Assembly: GCF_002564105.1 (NCBI RefSeq)
Contig: NZ_PDBX01000001.1
Coordinates: 124,001-188,000, forward strand
DNA length: 64,000 bases
Source of the DNA: Collimonas sp. PA-H2
Lineage (GTDB): Bacteria; Pseudomonadota; Gammaproteobacteria; Burkholderiales; Burkholderiaceae_D
Direction of reading: 5' to 3'
Below the pieces are notes generated by a model that worked only from the letters and a program-made list of their open reading frames with translations, did no database searches and had not been told where the DNA came from. Shown piece by piece: positions 9,091 through 19,758 of the stretch. The position numbers were made by a program, and so were the translations under genes. The first letter of the stretch is position 1. Each line of letters opens with the position of its first letter.

Positions 9091-10287
9091 CTACGCCTGG
9101 ACCAGGTTGGGAATCTCCACTTCGCAGCTGACGTCCGCTTCATAATCCACCTCTTCGATCTCGAATCCGAAGAGGCGCAAGAATTCTCGCTTGTAGCCGG
9201 CAAAGTCGGTCAGCTCGTAGATATTGTCGCTGGTGACCTGGTTCCAGAGCTGCTGCACCTGGGCCTGGACTTGCGGATCCAGTTCCTTGTAATCGGTGCG
9301 CAGCCGGCCTTCCGGGTCCATGCATGGCGTCTTGCCGTACAGGCTGTCGTTGTAGAGTGCGTAGAGCTGTTCGATACAACCCTCATGCGTACCCCGCTCC
9401 TTCATGACCTTGAACAGCAGCGACAGGTAGAGCGGCATCATGGGAATGGCCGAGCTGGCCTGGGTTACCACGGCTTTCAGCACCGAGACGCGCGCATCGC
9501 CGCCCTTGGCTGCCAATTTTTGGCGGATAGCGAGCACTTTCCGGTCCAGATCCTTCTTGGCGGCGCCGATGGAACCATTCCAGTAGATGTCGTGGGTGAT
9601 CTTCTCGCCCAGATAGGTGAAAGCGGTCGTCTTCGCGCCGTCGGCCAGGACTCCGGCCGCCTGCAGCGCATCTATCCACATCTGCCAGTCTTCGCCGCCC
9701 ATGACTGCCACCGTGTTATCGATCTCTTCCTGGGTGGCCGGTTCCAGGGTCGATTCCTTGATCACTTCCTTGTCAGTATCGAGGCCGCGGAAGCTGACTG
9801 CCTGGCCAACTGGCTTCAGCGTCGAGCTGAAGACTTCGCCGGTCTTCGGGTGGGTGCGCCGCGGCGCCGCCAGGCTATACACGACCAGGTCGACCTGGCC
9901 GAGGTCCTGCTTGATAGCCTCGATGGTCTTGTGCTTGATGTCGTCGGAAAAGCCGTCGCCGTTGATGCTTTTCGCATACAGACCTTTGGCCGCGGCAAAC
10001 TGGTGGAATGCGGCGCTGTTATACCAGCCGGGAGTGCCGGGCTTGGTGTCGCTGCCCGCACGCTCAAAGAACACGCCGAGCGTATCGGCGCCGCAGCCAA
10101 ACGCCGCCGTGATGCGCGCGGCAAGTCCGTATCCGGTCGAGGCGCCTATCACCAGCACTTTTTTCGGACCGTCTGCGATCGCCCCCTTCGCCGTGACATA
10201 GTCGATCTGCTGCCGCACGTTTTCTGCGCAGCCGGCCGGATGGGTAGTGACACAGATGAAGCCGCGTACGCGTGGTTTGATGATCAT
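9091..10287 (-). CDS. fabV: enoyl-ACP reductase FabV (trans-2-enoyl-CoA reductase)
   Basis: FabV is the NADH-dependent enoyl reductase that closes each fatty-acid elongation cycle, and it is naturally resistant to triclosan. The 398-aa length is typical. The NADH-binding loop [16 protein letters not shown] lies near residues 45-60, and the catalytic Y-x8-K motif [11 protein letters not shown] places tyrosine at residue 235 and lysine at 244, matching the numbering known for this family. The start [10 protein letters not shown] is the conserved FabV N-terminus, so the longer frame from 10314 is rejected. It is transcribed alone. Confidence 0.95.
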   Translation of the reverse strand: MIIKPRVRGFICVTTHPAGCAENVRQQIDYVTAKGAIADGPKKVLVIGASTGYGLAARITAAFGCGADTLGVFFERAGSDTKPGTPGWYNSAAFHQFAAAKGLYAKSINGDGFSDDIKHKTIEAIKQDLGQVDLVVYSLAAPRRTHPKTGEVFSSTLKPVGQAVSFRGLDTDKEVIKESTLEPATQEEIDNTVAVMGGEDWQMWIDALQAAGVLADGAKTTAFTYLGEKITHDIYWNGSIGAAKKDLDRKVLAIRQKLAAKGGDARVSVLKAVVTQASSAIPMMPLYLSLLFKVMKERGTHEGCIEQLYALYNDSLYGKTPCMDPEGRLRTDYKELDPQVQAQVQQLWNQVTSDNIYELTDFAGYKREFLRLFGFEIEEVDYEADVSCEVEIPNLVQA

Positions 10288-10411
10288 GAAGATTTCGCTT
10301 ATGAGATGCCGCAATGACGGCTGACAGGGATGGACAAGATCCTGGCATTATAAGCGAGGTGATCGGCGCTCCAACTCCGCAATCACGATGCCCGGCCGGC
10401 TATGCTGCCGG

Positions 10412-11215
10412 TCAGACTCCGACCCGGTAGCGCGACGCCGGTTTAACGTGGGACAGATTCGGCTTCAGCGCCTTGCGGGCGTCGTCGAAACGGCTCCAGT
10501 CATCCAGATCCGGCAGCGACGGCAACGTCACCAGCTCGCCTTGGTCGAGCCCCGCCAGCGCAGCATCGACCAGATCTTCCGCCGTCATTACAATCTCGTT
10601 CGGCAGATGCTGTACCGGCAAACCGGCACGATCCCAGAATGGCGTGCTGATTGCACCGGGCAGCACCGCCTGTACGCGCACGCCTTTTTCGGACAGCTCA
10701 TGGTCCAGCGACTGCGTCAGCGCCAGGACATATGCCTTGGTGCCGCCGTAGCTGCCGTTCAGGATTTCCGGCGCCAGCGCCGCGATCGATGAAATATTGA
10801 CGATCGTGCCATGCCCGCGTCCGACCATGGCCGGCGCGACGGCGCGCGTCAGGCGGGTCAACGCCTGCACATTCAGCGTGATCAGCTCATCGAGTTCCTC
10901 CGGCGTCGAATCGACCAGGCTTTTGGTAGCGCCGAGACCGGCATTGTTGACCAGCATCGTGATGCTGGCATCGCTGGCCAGCCGCTGCTCAACGATTTGC
11001 AAGTCGCTCTTCAGACTCAAATCGGCCTTGATGGTATCGATCTTCCGACCGCTGCTTGCGGACAGCTGGCGCGCTAACTGGTTCAGCTTGTCCTGGTTGC
11101 GGGCTACCAGTATCAAATCGTAGCCGCGACGCGCCAGGCGGTTGGCGTAAACGGCGCCGATGCCAGTCGATGCGCCGGTTATCAGGGCTGTGTCCTGCTT
11201 GGTTTGCGTAGTCAT
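10412..11215 (-). CDS. short-chain dehydrogenase/reductase
   Basis: A 267-aa classical SDR: cofactor motif TGASTGIG near residues 14-21, NNAG mid-protein, and catalytic Ser (NISSIAAL) with YGGTK as the YxxxK pair. It begins MTTQTKQ at 11215 after a GAGGA ribosome site. The reading frame extends to 11896 upstream, but that part crosses the divergent regulator gene and is not coding. It is divergent from the GlxA/AraC regulator at 11336, a typical regulator-target arrangement. The substrate is unknown. Confidence 0.9.
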   Translation of the reverse strand: MTTQTKQDTALITGASTGIGAVYANRLARRGYDLILVARNQDKLNQLARQLSASSGRKIDTIKADLSLKSDLQIVEQRLASDASITMLVNNAGLGATKSLVDSTPEELDELITLNVQALTRLTRAVAPAMVGRGHGTIVNISSIAALAPEILNGSYGGTKAYVLALTQSLDHELSEKGVRVQAVLPGAISTPFWDRAGLPVQHLPNEIVMTAEDLVDAALAGLDQGELVTLPSLPDLDDWSRFDDARKALKPNLSHVKPASRYRVGV

Positions 11216-11300
11216 TTTGTATCCTCGATGAGATGTTGCCGAACTGTCTATCCGGCCGGTTTTGAACGTTGACAAGCACAGTGTAGGAGTCCAAGATATA

Positions 11301-11331
11301 TCCCAAATGACATATTTACCTCGAATTGGGA
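11301..11331. promoter_or_regulatory. candidate operator between SDR and GlxA-type regulator
   Basis: TCCCAA (11301-11306) and TTGGGA (11326-11331) form an inverted repeat with a 19-bp spacer in the 120-bp divergent intergenic space, ending 4 bp before the regulator's start codon. The position suits autoregulation. Binding is inferred. Confidence 0.4.
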
Positions 11332-11335
11332 CAAT

Positions 11336-12301
11336 ATGAAAAAATCCATCGCCTTTGTCGTTTTCGACGGCTTTCAGCTGGTCGACATGGCTGCCGTCTC
11401 GGTATTCGAGCTGGCCAACGATGGCCCCAGCGGTCCCACCTACGATCTGGCTGTGCTGTCGGAACATGGCGGACCGGTGCGCAGTTCGTCCGGCGTCAAG
11501 ATCGACAGCCATCCCTTCAATGCCCGCATCTACGACACCGTGATGGTCACCGGCGCCATGGAGGCGGTGGTGTCGTCGCCTGGCCTCATCGATTTCCTGC
11601 AACGGTCGAGTGAGGCATCGCGCCGCACCGCCAGCATCTGCACCGGTGCCTTTATTCTTGCCGAAGCCGGTTTGCTGGACGGACGCCGCGTCACCACGCA
11701 TTGGGCGCAAGCGCGCGAACTGCAGCACAGGTATCCGAAGACCAGGGTTGAAGAGGACCGGATTTTCATCAACGACGGCAAGGTCTGGACCTCGGCCGGC
11801 ATGACCGCCTGCATCGACCTGGCCCTGGCCATGGTGGAACAGGACTTGGGCGCCGCCAGCGCCAGTTCGATCGCGAAAATGATGGTGGTGTATCACCGCC
11901 GCAGCGGCGGCCAGTCGCAGTTTTCAGCGCTGCTGGAAATGCAGGCGAAATCAGACCGTATCCAGAGCGCGCTCAGTTACGCCAAGCGTAACCTGGCCAG
12001 GGAACTGTCGGTAGACGAACTGGCCGATGCCGCCAACCTGAGCCGGCGCCAGTTCAGCCGCAGCTTCCGCAGCGAAACCGGGCAGTCGCCGGCAAAGGCG
12101 GTTGAAGCCTTAAGAGTGGAAGCGGCGCGCGCCATGCTGGAAGACAGTAATCACTCTATCGACGTGGTGGCGAGGGAGACCGGATTTTCAGATCCTGAAC
12201 GGATGCGGCGGGCATTTTTACGCAAGTTCGGCCAGCCGCCGCAAGCGTTCAAGCGGGCCGCGCGATTGGGCAAGGAAGTTTTGTCGGCGGCAATGCCGTG
12301 A
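11336..12301 (+). CDS. GlxA-family AraC-type transcriptional regulator
   Basis: The 321-aa protein has an N-terminal DJ-1/PfpI-like domain (IAFVVFDGFQLVDMA, and the nucleophile-elbow region SICTGAFILAEAGLLDGRRVTTHW) joined to a C-terminal AraC helix-turn-helix pair from about residue 220 (LSVDELADAANLSRRQFSRSFRSETGQSPAKAV ... VARETGFSDPERMRRAFLRKFG). This architecture defines GlxA-type regulators. It is divergent from the SDR gene, its likely target. Its ligand is unknown. Confidence 0.92.
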   Translation: MKKSIAFVVFDGFQLVDMAAVSVFELANDGPSGPTYDLAVLSEHGGPVRSSSGVKIDSHPFNARIYDTVMVTGAMEAVVSSPGLIDFLQRSSEASRRTASICTGAFILAEAGLLDGRRVTTHWAQARELQHRYPKTRVEEDRIFINDGKVWTSAGMTACIDLALAMVEQDLGAASASSIAKMMVVYHRRSGGQSQFSALLEMQAKSDRIQSALSYAKRNLARELSVDELADAANLSRRQFSRSFRSETGQSPAKAVEALRVEAARAMLEDSNHSIDVVARETGFSDPERMRRAFLRKFGQPPQAFKRAARLGKEVLSAAMP

Positions 12302-12487
12302 AGCTATCCACCGAAATGCGCCGTTCCATTATCGTTGCCAGGCACGAGCTTCGAATATGCAGGACCGGTCATTGAGTTGTCCTGACTTAGACTTGATCTG
12401 ACCAGCCGCCACGACTCTCGGCGAACGGTCAGTTTGCCCCGGCAATCCCAGGCCCGGCCCAGGTTTTTCCGGAGCACCCGAGCCGCA

Positions 12488-12760
12488 TCATTCCGCAGTA
12501 ACCGGGTCAATAATCGACACAACTTCGGAGATACGGTTTGCGGGGAAGCCCCCTTGCTGGGCATGCTCCCTGACCATCGCTTCGTCCGGTGCGATATAAA
12601 CGCAATAAATCTTGTCGCCGGTAACATAGCTTTGCAGCCATTGAATCTGCGGCCCCATCTTGCTCAGCACGCCGCATGATTTTTGCGAAATGGCCTGGAG
12701 TTCTTGCGGCGACAATTTCCCGGCCCCGGGAATTTCACGCTCGATCACGTACTTTGGCAT
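12488..12760 (-). CDS. DUF4242 (SCO4226-like) protein
   Basis: This 90-aa protein (MPKYVIEREIPGAGKL...) matches the pattern of DUF4242 proteins: strand-helix halves with WLQSYVTGDKIYCVYIAPDEAMVREHAQQGGFPANRISEV. A structurally known relative, SCO4226, binds nickel. Metal binding here is only an analogy. A GGAG ribosome site (GGAGAGTGCT) lies before the ATG. It is monocistronic. Confidence 0.82.
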   Translation of the reverse strand: MPKYVIEREIPGAGKLSPQELQAISQKSCGVLSKMGPQIQWLQSYVTGDKIYCVYIAPDEAMVREHAQQGGFPANRISEVVSIIDPVTAE

Positions 12761-12940
12761 AGCACTCTCCTCACGATGATTTCCAGGCGGGCACTACACC
12801 CGCCGCCCTGTCACGCACGCCGTGACATCCGATATTTATACACCGCATCGGCCGCTCATCGTCGTTAAAATTTGCCGGCAATGCCTATACGCAATATCTA
12901 TCTGGCGGATGTCGTGACGAGCGGGATTTGCAGATCCTGC

Positions 12941-13588
12941 TCAGTTTGCCGCCGCTTTGCGCGGCCAGTCAGCAAGCTGAGGCATGGCTGCGGATCCGCG
13001 CAGCCACCCGAAATCGGCAAGGGCAAGCATTTCCCGGTCGCCTCGGCTATCGCCATACGCGTATAGCTTCTCTGGCGGGCTGCCGGCGAACCATTGCTGC
13101 AAGCGCTGCACCTTCTGCGGTCCCCAGCAATTCGGCGAGGCCAGGCGGCCGGAAAACAGGTCATCAAGAAATTCAAGCTCGGTCGCCAGAACAGCATCAA
13201 AACCCGCACTTGCGGCCCAATGCTTCAGATATAAGGATGGCGACGCACTAACCAGGACCAGCCGGTGACCAAGGCGCTTATGCTCCTCGATCCTGGCGAT
13301 CATTTCGGGGCGGACCAAGGCTGGCAACTTGTGAACGGCATAATCACCCGCCAGCTCCTCCAACCTGGTTTGCCTCATGCTGCCTATGGCGGCGGCAAGA
13401 AAATGTGCTTTGGCGGGACCCCGCCCGCACACGCCGGCTAGCAAGCCAAGGAGCCAGGGAGAGGCGCGTAGCACGCCAAGGGCAAAGCGGCCACGGCCGA
13501 CTGCGTACAACACAAAGTCGCGCAGGCTGTCGCCGGTAGAGATGGTGCCGTCGAAATCAAAAGCGGCAACAGTGTGAGTTGTTTGCAT
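12941..13588 (-). CDS. HAD-IB family phosphatase
   Basis: HAD-superfamily hydrolase of subclass IB (phosphoserine-phosphatase-like): motif I DFDGTIS with both aspartates near residue 11, motif II LVLVSAS, and motif III/IV YAYGDSRGDREML. From the start MQTTHT the protein is 215 aa, a normal length. The longer frame to 13657 adds a stretch lacking family similarity. It may act on a small phosphomonoester; the substrate is unknown. Confidence 0.85.
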   Translation of the reverse strand: MQTTHTVAAFDFDGTISTGDSLRDFVLYAVGRGRFALGVLRASPWLLGLLAGVCGRGPAKAHFLAAAIGSMRQTRLEELAGDYAVHKLPALVRPEMIARIEEHKRLGHRLVLVSASPSLYLKHWAASAGFDAVLATELEFLDDLFSGRLASPNCWGPQKVQRLQQWFAGSPPEKLYAYGDSRGDREMLALADFGWLRGSAAMPQLADWPRKAAAN

Positions 13589-13841
13589 CAATTTTTCAAT
13601 AATATTGCAGGTTAAATGCCAAGGCGGGCACCGCCCGGTTCTGGAAATATTCAGCACAATAAGCGTTCGGCGTCGCTGCAGAATATCAGAGACGCTCTCT
13701 TCCTGAGCTTTTTAGCATGACTCTGGATATCCATCCACGATTCTGTAAGTCACACAGCCCTGCCTGTGAGCGGGCGCCACGCACCTTCGTCTGACTGCTT
13801 ACCCCTCAGAACTCGGAACGAGCCGCCTGCCCTTGCAGCAC

Positions 13842-14216
13842 TTACTTCACGCTGGTAACAACATAGTCCGCGCCCTGCTTGACGAAATCGATGGTCACTT
13901 TCTTATCGGCGGCAAGCTTGTCGAAGAACATCTTGTCCTTCACAGTGAAGGTCATCGTCATGGCCGGCCAGTTCAGGGTTTTGACAGGTCCATGCGCCAG
14001 CGTCACTGTGCCCTTCACCGTGTCAACGGCCTTTACCACGCCGGTAGCCTGGTGGGTTGCCGTTTTCGCCGTGGAGCCAGAATTCATATTGTCCATCGGC
14101 ATTGCCTTCATATCCATGCCTTTCATCTCCGTGGTCTTGGCGCCGCCTGACTGCGCGAAAGCCGCTCCGGATGCGGACAGCGCCAGAATCAGGGACAGGG
14201 CTGCGGTAGGTTTCAT
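13842..14216 (-). CDS. periplasmic copper-binding CusF-like protein
   Basis: The 124-aa protein has a signal peptide (MKPTAALSLILALSASGAAFA), a Met/His-rich linker (MKGMDMKAMPMDNM) and a CusF-type OB fold with the copper site intact: H in AHGP, W and two M in LNWPAMTMTF. CusF carries Cu(I)/Ag(I) in the periplasm and hands it to CusB. It is the most downstream gene of the leftward copper cluster, 125 bp after the preceding ORF, so it may be read through from the cus promoter or have its own. Confidence 0.88.
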   Translation of the reverse strand: MKPTAALSLILALSASGAAFAQSGGAKTTEMKGMDMKAMPMDNMNSGSTAKTATHQATGVVKAVDTVKGTVTLAHGPVKTLNWPAMTMTFTVKDKMFFDKLAADKKVTIDFVKQGADYVVTSVK

Positions 14217-14341
14217 GCTCGTTTCCTTTTTTAAAATTGAGGGGGTGATTTGGAACAGCTAACCCCCATCCAATGGACAAATGTACACCGGATGGTGGCC
14301 GCTCCTGGTTACCCAGGCGCTTACTACGACTTCCTTACGCT

Positions 14342-14620
14342 TCAATGGCCGTTATAAATGTCATGCCAAGCCGTCGTCCCCGCTTTGGCGCCCATCGCTG
14401 CCTGAGGATTCATGCTTGCCATGCCGCCCATATTTTCCATGCAGTCCTTCATCATCCCGTCCATTCCGGCCTGCTGGTCTTTACTGGCTGCTGTCTGCGC
14501 AAGCTCAAGCTGCTTAGCCTTGCGTGCCTGTTCGATCAGTTGCCAGTCGGGACCGGCGAAAGCTGGCAAAGCGGCGCCGATTGTACTAATGCAGAGCAAG
14601 GTGAGTAGTAATTTTTTCAT
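14342..14620 (-). CDS. small Met-rich secreted protein of copper cluster
   Basis: A 92-aa exported protein (signal MKKLLLTLLCISTIGAALPAFA) followed by a charged helix and a methionine-rich tract (MDGMMKDCMENMGGMASMNPQ). The Met spacing is suited to Cu(I)/Ag(I) binding. Its place between the cus genes and the CusF-like gene supports a copper-scavenging role, which is inferred. A ribosome site (GGGAAA) precedes the start. Confidence 0.65.
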   Translation of the reverse strand: MKKLLLTLLCISTIGAALPAFAGPDWQLIEQARKAKQLELAQTAASKDQQAGMDGMMKDCMENMGGMASMNPQAAMGAKAGTTAWHDIYNGH

Positions 14621-14678
14621 GATGTATTTCCCGGTAAGTTGATAGTCGATATGGTTTCATCAGATTCACAACGCCGAG

Positions 14679-15041
14679 CTAATTCAGCCACCTGCAGTAC
14701 ACGACGCGTAGCGCCAGGGTTGGCCGAACTGAAAAATCAGGAACAACTATCTCAGATTCGTTTGCTGCAATAAAACGTCGCGTCGTCGCGATGTACATCA
14801 GCCCTGGATGGTCGCCGTTGCCGTGAATACTTGCAACGGCAGGCGGCGCCAGGTAACAGGAAGCGCATGGCAGGCAAGCCGTCATGGTCGGCGGCTGTCC
14901 GCTTGTCAGCGCGACCAGTCTGTCGCTCTGCAACGGTAAAGCGCCGGCCTGAGCGGTCCACGCCAAAGCGATCAGCACAGCCGCGCACAATACGCAGCAC
15001 ATGCTGATCCGGCGCAAGCGCCATGAGATCAATGGCTTCAT
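14679..15041 (-). CDS. small exported protein coupled to cusA
   Basis: A 120-residue protein with an N-terminal hydrophobic segment and a cysteine cluster ([11 protein letters not shown]). Its ATG at 15039-15041 overlaps the TGA of cusA (15038-15040) in an ATGA junction, so it is likely translationally coupled to the pump gene. No family is recognised. The cysteine cluster and coupling suggest a copper-related role. Confidence 0.55.
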   Translation of the reverse strand: MKPLISWRLRRISMCCVLCAAVLIALAWTAQAGALPLQSDRLVALTSGQPPTMTACLPCASCYLAPPAVASIHGNGDHPGLMYIATTRRFIAANESEIVVPDFSVRPTLALRVVYCRWLN

Positions 15042-18000
15042 CGCGATCTGTCCTCAACCGGCAGCGCCGCTGCGGCGACGCGCATCCGGCGCCGGCGCAG
15101 CAGCAGATAAACCGCCGGCACCACAAACATCGACAGCAGCGGCGCCGTGATCATGCCGCCTACCATCGGCGCAGCGATGCGTTGCATGACTTCCGATCCG
15201 GTGCCGGTCCCAAGCATGATCGGCACCAGTCCGGCGATAATGACAGCCACCGTCATCGCCTTGGGCCGTACCCGCAGCACGGCTCCCTCGCGTATCGCAT
15301 CGAGCAGATCGGCTTCGCTGTCCTTGCCGGCAACAAGCCGTTCCTCCCACGCGTGTTTCAAATACAGCAGCATGATCACGCCGAATTCAGCCGAGACGCC
15401 GGCCAAGGCAATGAAGCCGACGCCGCCGGCGACCGACAGGTGGTAATCGAGCAGCCACAGCAGCCAGATACCGCCGGCCAGCGCAAATGGCAGCGTTCCC
15501 ATGATCAGGAACGCTTCGTCAAAGCGCTTGAAAGTCAGATACAGCAGGACGAGGATGATGAGCAAGGTGGCAGGCACCACGATTTTTAGTTTGGCGCTAG
15601 CGCGTTCCAGATATTCGAACTGCCCTGACCAGGCGATCGAGTACCCGGCCGGCAATTTGACTTCCTTTGCCACGGCTCGCTGCATATCGCGCACGGTGGA
15701 ACTGAGGTCGCGATCGCGGATATCGACGTAGACCCAGCCCGACAAGCGCGCATTCTCGCTTTTCAGCATCGGCGGACCATCGTCGATGCGGATCGCCGCT
15801 ACATCGCCCAGCCGGATTTGCGCGCCGCGTTCCGTCAATATCGGCAGCTGCCGCAGTTTTTCGACCGAATCGCGCAGCTCGCGCGGGTAGCGCACATTGA
15901 TCGGAAAGCGCTGCAGTCCTTCGATGGTTTCGCCGATGTTGTCGCCGCCTATGGCTGCCGCCACGACGCTCTGCACATCGGCGATATTCAAGCCATAGCG
16001 GGCGGCGCCGTCGCGATCGATATTGACGTCGACATAGCGTCCGCCATTCAGGCGCTCGGCCAGCGCCGACGACACTCCCGGCACATGTTTGACGGCACGT
16101 TCGATCTCACCGGTGATACGGTCGATTTCCTGCAGGCTGACACCGGCGACCTTGACCCCGACCGGACTTTTGATGCCGGTGGCCAGCATGTCGATACGGT
16201 TGCGTATCGGCGGCACCCAGATATTCGACAGCCCGGGCACCTTGACGATGCGGTCCAGTTCCTGGATCAGCTTTTCCGACGTCATGCCAGGACGCCACTG
16301 ATCATGAGGCTTGAACTGGATCATGGTTTCAAACATTTCCAGCGGCGCCGGGTCGGTGGCGCTCTCGGCGCGGCCAGCCTTGCCGAACACGCTCTGCACT
16401 TCCGGCACGGTCTTGATCAGGCGGTCGGTCTGCTGCAGCAATTGCTGCACCTTGCCGGCCGAAAGGCCTGGCAGCGCCGACGGCATGTACAGCACATCGC
16501 CCTCGTCCAGCGGCGGCATGAACTCGCCGCCCAGCCGCGTCATCGGCCATATCGTCACGGCCGCTACCAGGGCTGCTCCCAGCAAGGTCAGCTTGGGGAA
16601 ACGCAACACTATATCTAGCAACGGACGGTAGAGTGCGATCAGAAAACGATTGAGCGGATTCTTTTGCTCATCCGGGATCCGGCCGCGAATCAGATAGCCC
16701 ATCAAGACCGGAATCAGCGTGACCGCCAGGCCGGCCGCGGCAGCCATGGCATAGGTCTTGGTAAAGGCCAGCGGAGAAAACAGCCGCCCTTCCTGCGCCT
16801 CCAGCGTAAACACCGGAATGAACGAGAGCACGATGATCAACAGCGAGAAAAACAAGGCCGGTCCCACTTCCGCTGCGGCGTCGCCGACGACGCGCCAATG
16901 TTCATCGCCTTTCAGTTTTTCTCCAGGATGAGCGTGGTTCCAGGCTTCAATATGCTTGTGGGCATTCTCGATCATCACCACGGCGGCATCGACCATGGCG
17001 CCGACAGCGATCGCAATCCCGCCCAGCGACATGATATTGGCGTTGACTCCCTGGTAGTACATGACGATAAAGGCGATCAGGATACCGATTGGCAGCGTGA
17101 CGATGGCAACCAGCGCCGAGCGCATATGAAACAGGAAGATGGCGCACACCACGGCGACAACGATGAATTCCTCGATCAGTTTTTCCTGCAGATTGCTGAC
17201 GGCGCGCTTGATCAGGCTTGAGCGGTCGTAAGTCGTGACGATCTCGACGCCGGGCGGTAAACTCGCTTTCAATATTTTCAGCTTGGCCTTCACCGCGGCT
17301 ATGGTTTCCAGTGCGTTTTTACCGGAACGCATGATGATCACGCCGCCGGCGACCTCGCCTTCGCCATTCAGCTCGGCAATCCCACGCCGCATTTCGGGAC
17401 CGACCTGGATGCGAGCGACGTCGCCCAGGCGCACCGAGACGCCGGCGTCAGTCGTCATCAAGGGAATCTTGCGGAAGTCGTCCAGCGATTTCAAGTAGCC
17501 TGATGCGCGCACCATGTATTCGGCTTCTCCCAGTTCCAGCACGGAACCGCCGGTTTCCTGGTTGGCATTCTGCACGGCGGCGATGATCTTCGCTTGCGGA
17601 ATGTTGTAGGCGCGCATCTTGTCCGGATCGAGCACGATCTGGTACTGCCGCACCATGCCGCCTATGCTGGCCACTTCCGAGACATTCGGCACCGCTTTCA
17701 ACTCATACTTGAGAAACCAGTCCTGCAAGGCGCGCAACTGCGACAGATCCATCTTGCCGCTATGATCGACCAGTGCATATTCGTAGACCCAGCCGACGCC
17801 GGTGGCATCCGGGCCAAGCGCGGTTTTGGCTTGCGGCGGCAGGCGCGACTGCACCTGGTTAAGGTATTCCAGCACCCTAGAACGCGCCCAGTAAGGATCG
17901 GTGCCGTCTTCAAACAGAATGTAGACGAAAGAATCGCCGAAAAAGGAATACCCGCGCACCGTCTTTGCTCCCGGCACCGACAACATGGTGGTAGTGAGCG

Positions 18001-18202
18001 GATAGGTGACCTGGTTTTCGACGATCTGCGGCGCCTGGCCCGGATAGCTGGTGCGGATAATCACCTGCACATCCGACAAATCGGGGATTGCATCCAGCGG
18101 CGTGCGCGACAGCGACCACATGCCCCAGGCGGTCACCATCACCGTCGCCAGCAGCACCAGAAAGCGGTTGGCGATGGACCAGCGGATCAGCCGCGCGATC
18201 AT
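15038..18202 (-). CDS. cusA: CusA-type heavy-metal RND efflux pump
   Basis: This is the 1054-aa inner-membrane pump of the HME-RND family, which exports Cu(I)/Ag(I) using the proton gradient. Seen in the sequence: first helix region [14 protein letters not shown], periplasmic porter domain [18 protein letters not shown], the transmembrane proton-relay segment [23 protein letters not shown], and methionine-bearing stretches [22 protein letters not shown] and [12 protein letters not shown], as in monovalent-metal pumps. Its start overlaps the end of cusB by 4 bp. Monovalent specificity is inferred from the Met residues and the CusF partner. Confidence 0.93.
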   Translation of the reverse strand: MIARLIRWSIANRFLVLLATVMVTAWGMWSLSRTPLDAIPDLSDVQVIIRTSYPGQAPQIVENQVTYPLTTTMLSVPGAKTVRGYSFFGDSFVYILFEDGTDPYWARSRVLEYLNQVQSRLPPQAKTALGPDATGVGWVYEYALVDHSGKMDLSQLRALQDWFLKYELKAVPNVSEVASIGGMVRQYQIVLDPDKMRAYNIPQAKIIAAVQNANQETGGSVLELGEAEYMVRASGYLKSLDDFRKIPLMTTDAGVSVRLGDVARIQVGPEMRRGIAELNGEGEVAGGVIIMRSGKNALETIAAVKAKLKILKASLPPGVEIVTTYDRSSLIKRAVSNLQEKLIEEFIVVAVVCAIFLFHMRSALVAIVTLPIGILIAFIVMYYQGVNANIMSLGGIAIAVGAMVDAAVVMIENAHKHIEAWNHAHPGEKLKGDEHWRVVGDAAAEVGPALFFSLLIIVLSFIPVFTLEAQEGRLFSPLAFTKTYAMAAAAGLAVTLIPVLMGYLIRGRIPDEQKNPLNRFLIALYRPLLDIVLRFPKLTLLGAALVAAVTIWPMTRLGGEFMPPLDEGDVLYMPSALPGLSAGKVQQLLQQTDRLIKTVPEVQSVFGKAGRAESATDPAPLEMFETMIQFKPHDQWRPGMTSEKLIQELDRIVKVPGLSNIWVPPIRNRIDMLATGIKSPVGVKVAGVSLQEIDRITGEIERAVKHVPGVSSALAERLNGGRYVDVNIDRDGAARYGLNIADVQSVVAAAIGGDNIGETIEGLQRFPINVRYPRELRDSVEKLRQLPILTERGAQIRLGDVAAIRIDDGPPMLKSENARLSGWVYVDIRDRDLSSTVRDMQRAVAKEVKLPAGYSIAWSGQFEYLERASAKLKIVVPATLLIILVLLYLTFKRFDEAFLIMGTLPFALAGGIWLLWLLDYHLSVAGGVGFIALAGVSAEFGVIMLLYLKHAWEERLVAGKDSEADLLDAIREGAVLRVRPKAMTVAVIIAGLVPIMLGTGTGSEVMQRIAAPMVGGMITAPLLSMFVVPAVYLLLRRRRMRVAAAALPVEDRSR

Positions 18203-19758
18203 GGCGCCGCTCCTGCCGGCCCGGCTGGTGTTTTCATGCCGGCGGCAGCCGGGGCAATCGTCGTTATCTGGAATGCGTCATCTTTATCAGCATGGATCTC
18301 AAATACGACATTATCGCCAACCGCGATATTGCCCGGCAGGCCAGCCGCCGGCGTCTTGAAGCCCATCGTCATCGCGCCCCATTGCAAGCTGGGAATCGGT
18401 CCATGCGAGATCGTGATTTCATCCTTGGTGATGCTTTCAACCTTGCCTGCGCCGTGATGTGTCGGCCCGCTGGCCTGGCTTGCTGCCGGCGCAGCCACGT
18501 CTGCCATCCGGATTTCGGTTCCGCTCAAGCTGGCTTCGGAATCGATCAGGAACTGACCGGAGACCACTACATTTTGTCCGGCATCCAATCCTTTACGGAT
18601 TTCGGTCTGGCCGTTGCTCTCGCTGCCGATTTCAACCTCGGCCGGCGCAAATTTTCCATCTCCTTGCGCCACCATGACGACATTGCGCGTTCCGGTCCGT
18701 ATTACCGCTTCGGTAGGTACCAGCAAGATGTCTTTACTTACGTTGGAAGAGAAATTTATCGTCGCAAACATGCCCGGCACCAGCTGGCCGGACGGGTTGG
18801 CCAACTCAATGCGCGCCTTGAGCGTGCGCGTCGCAGAATTCACATCCGGCAGGATCGCGCTGACCTTGCCTTTGAACACCGTCCCCGGCAGTGCCGGCGT
18901 GCGCGCTTCGACCGCATTGCCAGGCCGCACCTGGGCCGCCAGCCCTTCAGGCACATCGGCATTGACCCAGATCGTGGCCAAGCCGTTAATTTTGAACATC
19001 GGCGCCCCCACCATCACCGTCATGCCTTCGCGCACGGCCAGCTCGGACACCACGCCGCTGATCGGCGCAAACAGCGTCAGGCGCGCCTGTACCTTGCCGC
19101 TAGCTTCCACCAGGCGGATCTGCTCGTCGTTCATGCCGGCCAGGCGCATGCGCTGACGCGCGCCGCCAAGCAGGCTGTCCATGCCGTTTCCCTGCATGCG
19201 CCTGACTGAGAGGTATTCTTCCTGGGCGGCCACCCATTCCGGCACATATAATTCAGCCAGCGCCTGCCCTTTGCGTACCTGATCGAGCGGCGCGCGCACA
19301 TATAGCCGTTCCAGGAAGCCATTGCTGCGCGCCTGCACCAGCGCGACATCGCGCTCGTTATAAGCGACGCTGCCCACAGCCATCACTGCCGACGTCAGCT
19401 TGCCCCGAATCACCGCGGCAGTACGGATGCCCAGATTCTGCTGCACGCGCGGGCTGATGCTGACCTTACCTTCGTCAGACGCATCGCCGGCATAGACAGG
19501 CACCAGCTGCATATCCATGAATGGCGATTTGCCAGGCTTGTCGAATTTTTGCCCCGGCACCATCGGATCATGCCAATACAGCACTTTCTTGCCTGAATCG
19601 GCGGCTTTCTGCTCGCCGGCCGGCGCCGCAGTTGCGTCATCCGGCATGGATGCGGCCATCTTCTTGCCATGATGCATGCCAGCCGAATACAGACCGTAGC
19701 CGCCGGCCCCGACGAGCGCCGCAATTGCTGCGGCGATGAATATTTTCTTGTTCTTCAT
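18199..19758 (-). CDS. cusB: CusB-type periplasmic adaptor with C-terminal CusF-like domain
   Basis: This membrane-fusion protein links CusA to the outer-membrane channel. From the start [10 protein letters not shown] at 19758 it is 519 aa. Order: one N-terminal anchor helix, a heavy-metal-binding segment ([30 protein letters not shown]) at about residues 60-90, barrel-sandwich and beta-barrel adaptor domains, then a ~70-residue C-terminal domain ([18 protein letters not shown]) that repeats the CusF copper site with H, W and two M. The pump complex thus has its chaperone domain fused on, besides the separate CusF-like protein. Start and stop overlap its neighbours by 4 bp. Confidence 0.92.
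   Translation of the reverse strand: MKNKKIFIAAAIAALVGAGGYGLYSAGMHHGKKMAASMPDDATAAPAGEQKAADSGKKVLYWHDPMVPGQKFDKPGKSPFMDMQLVPVYAGDASDEGKVSISPRVQQNLGIRTAAVIRGKLTSAVMAVGSVAYNERDVALVQARSNGFLERLYVRAPLDQVRKGQALAELYVPEWVAAQEEYLSVRRMQGNGMDSLLGGARQRMRLAGMNDEQIRLVEASGKVQARLTLFAPISGVVSELAVREGMTVMVGAPMFKINGLATIWVNADVPEGLAAQVRPGNAVEARTPALPGTVFKGKVSAILPDVNSATRTLKARIELANPSGQLVPGMFATINFSSNVSKDILLVPTEAVIRTGTRNVVMVAQGDGKFAPAEVEIGSESNGQTEIRKGLDAGQNVVVSGQFLIDSEASLSGTEIRMADVAAPAASQASGPTHHGAGKVESITKDEITISHGPIPSLQWGAMTMGFKTPAAGLPGNIAVGDNVVFEIHADKDDAFQITTIAPAAAGMKTPAGPAGAAP

Noticed and set aside
9271..10317. Long antisense frame over fabV
   Set aside because: FabV is certain on the opposite strand and the antisense product resembles no protein family.
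10412..11896. A 494-codon minus-strand open frame
   Set aside because: Only the part below 11215 is the SDR gene. The rest overlaps the well-supported GlxA/AraC gene in antisense and lacks protein-like composition.
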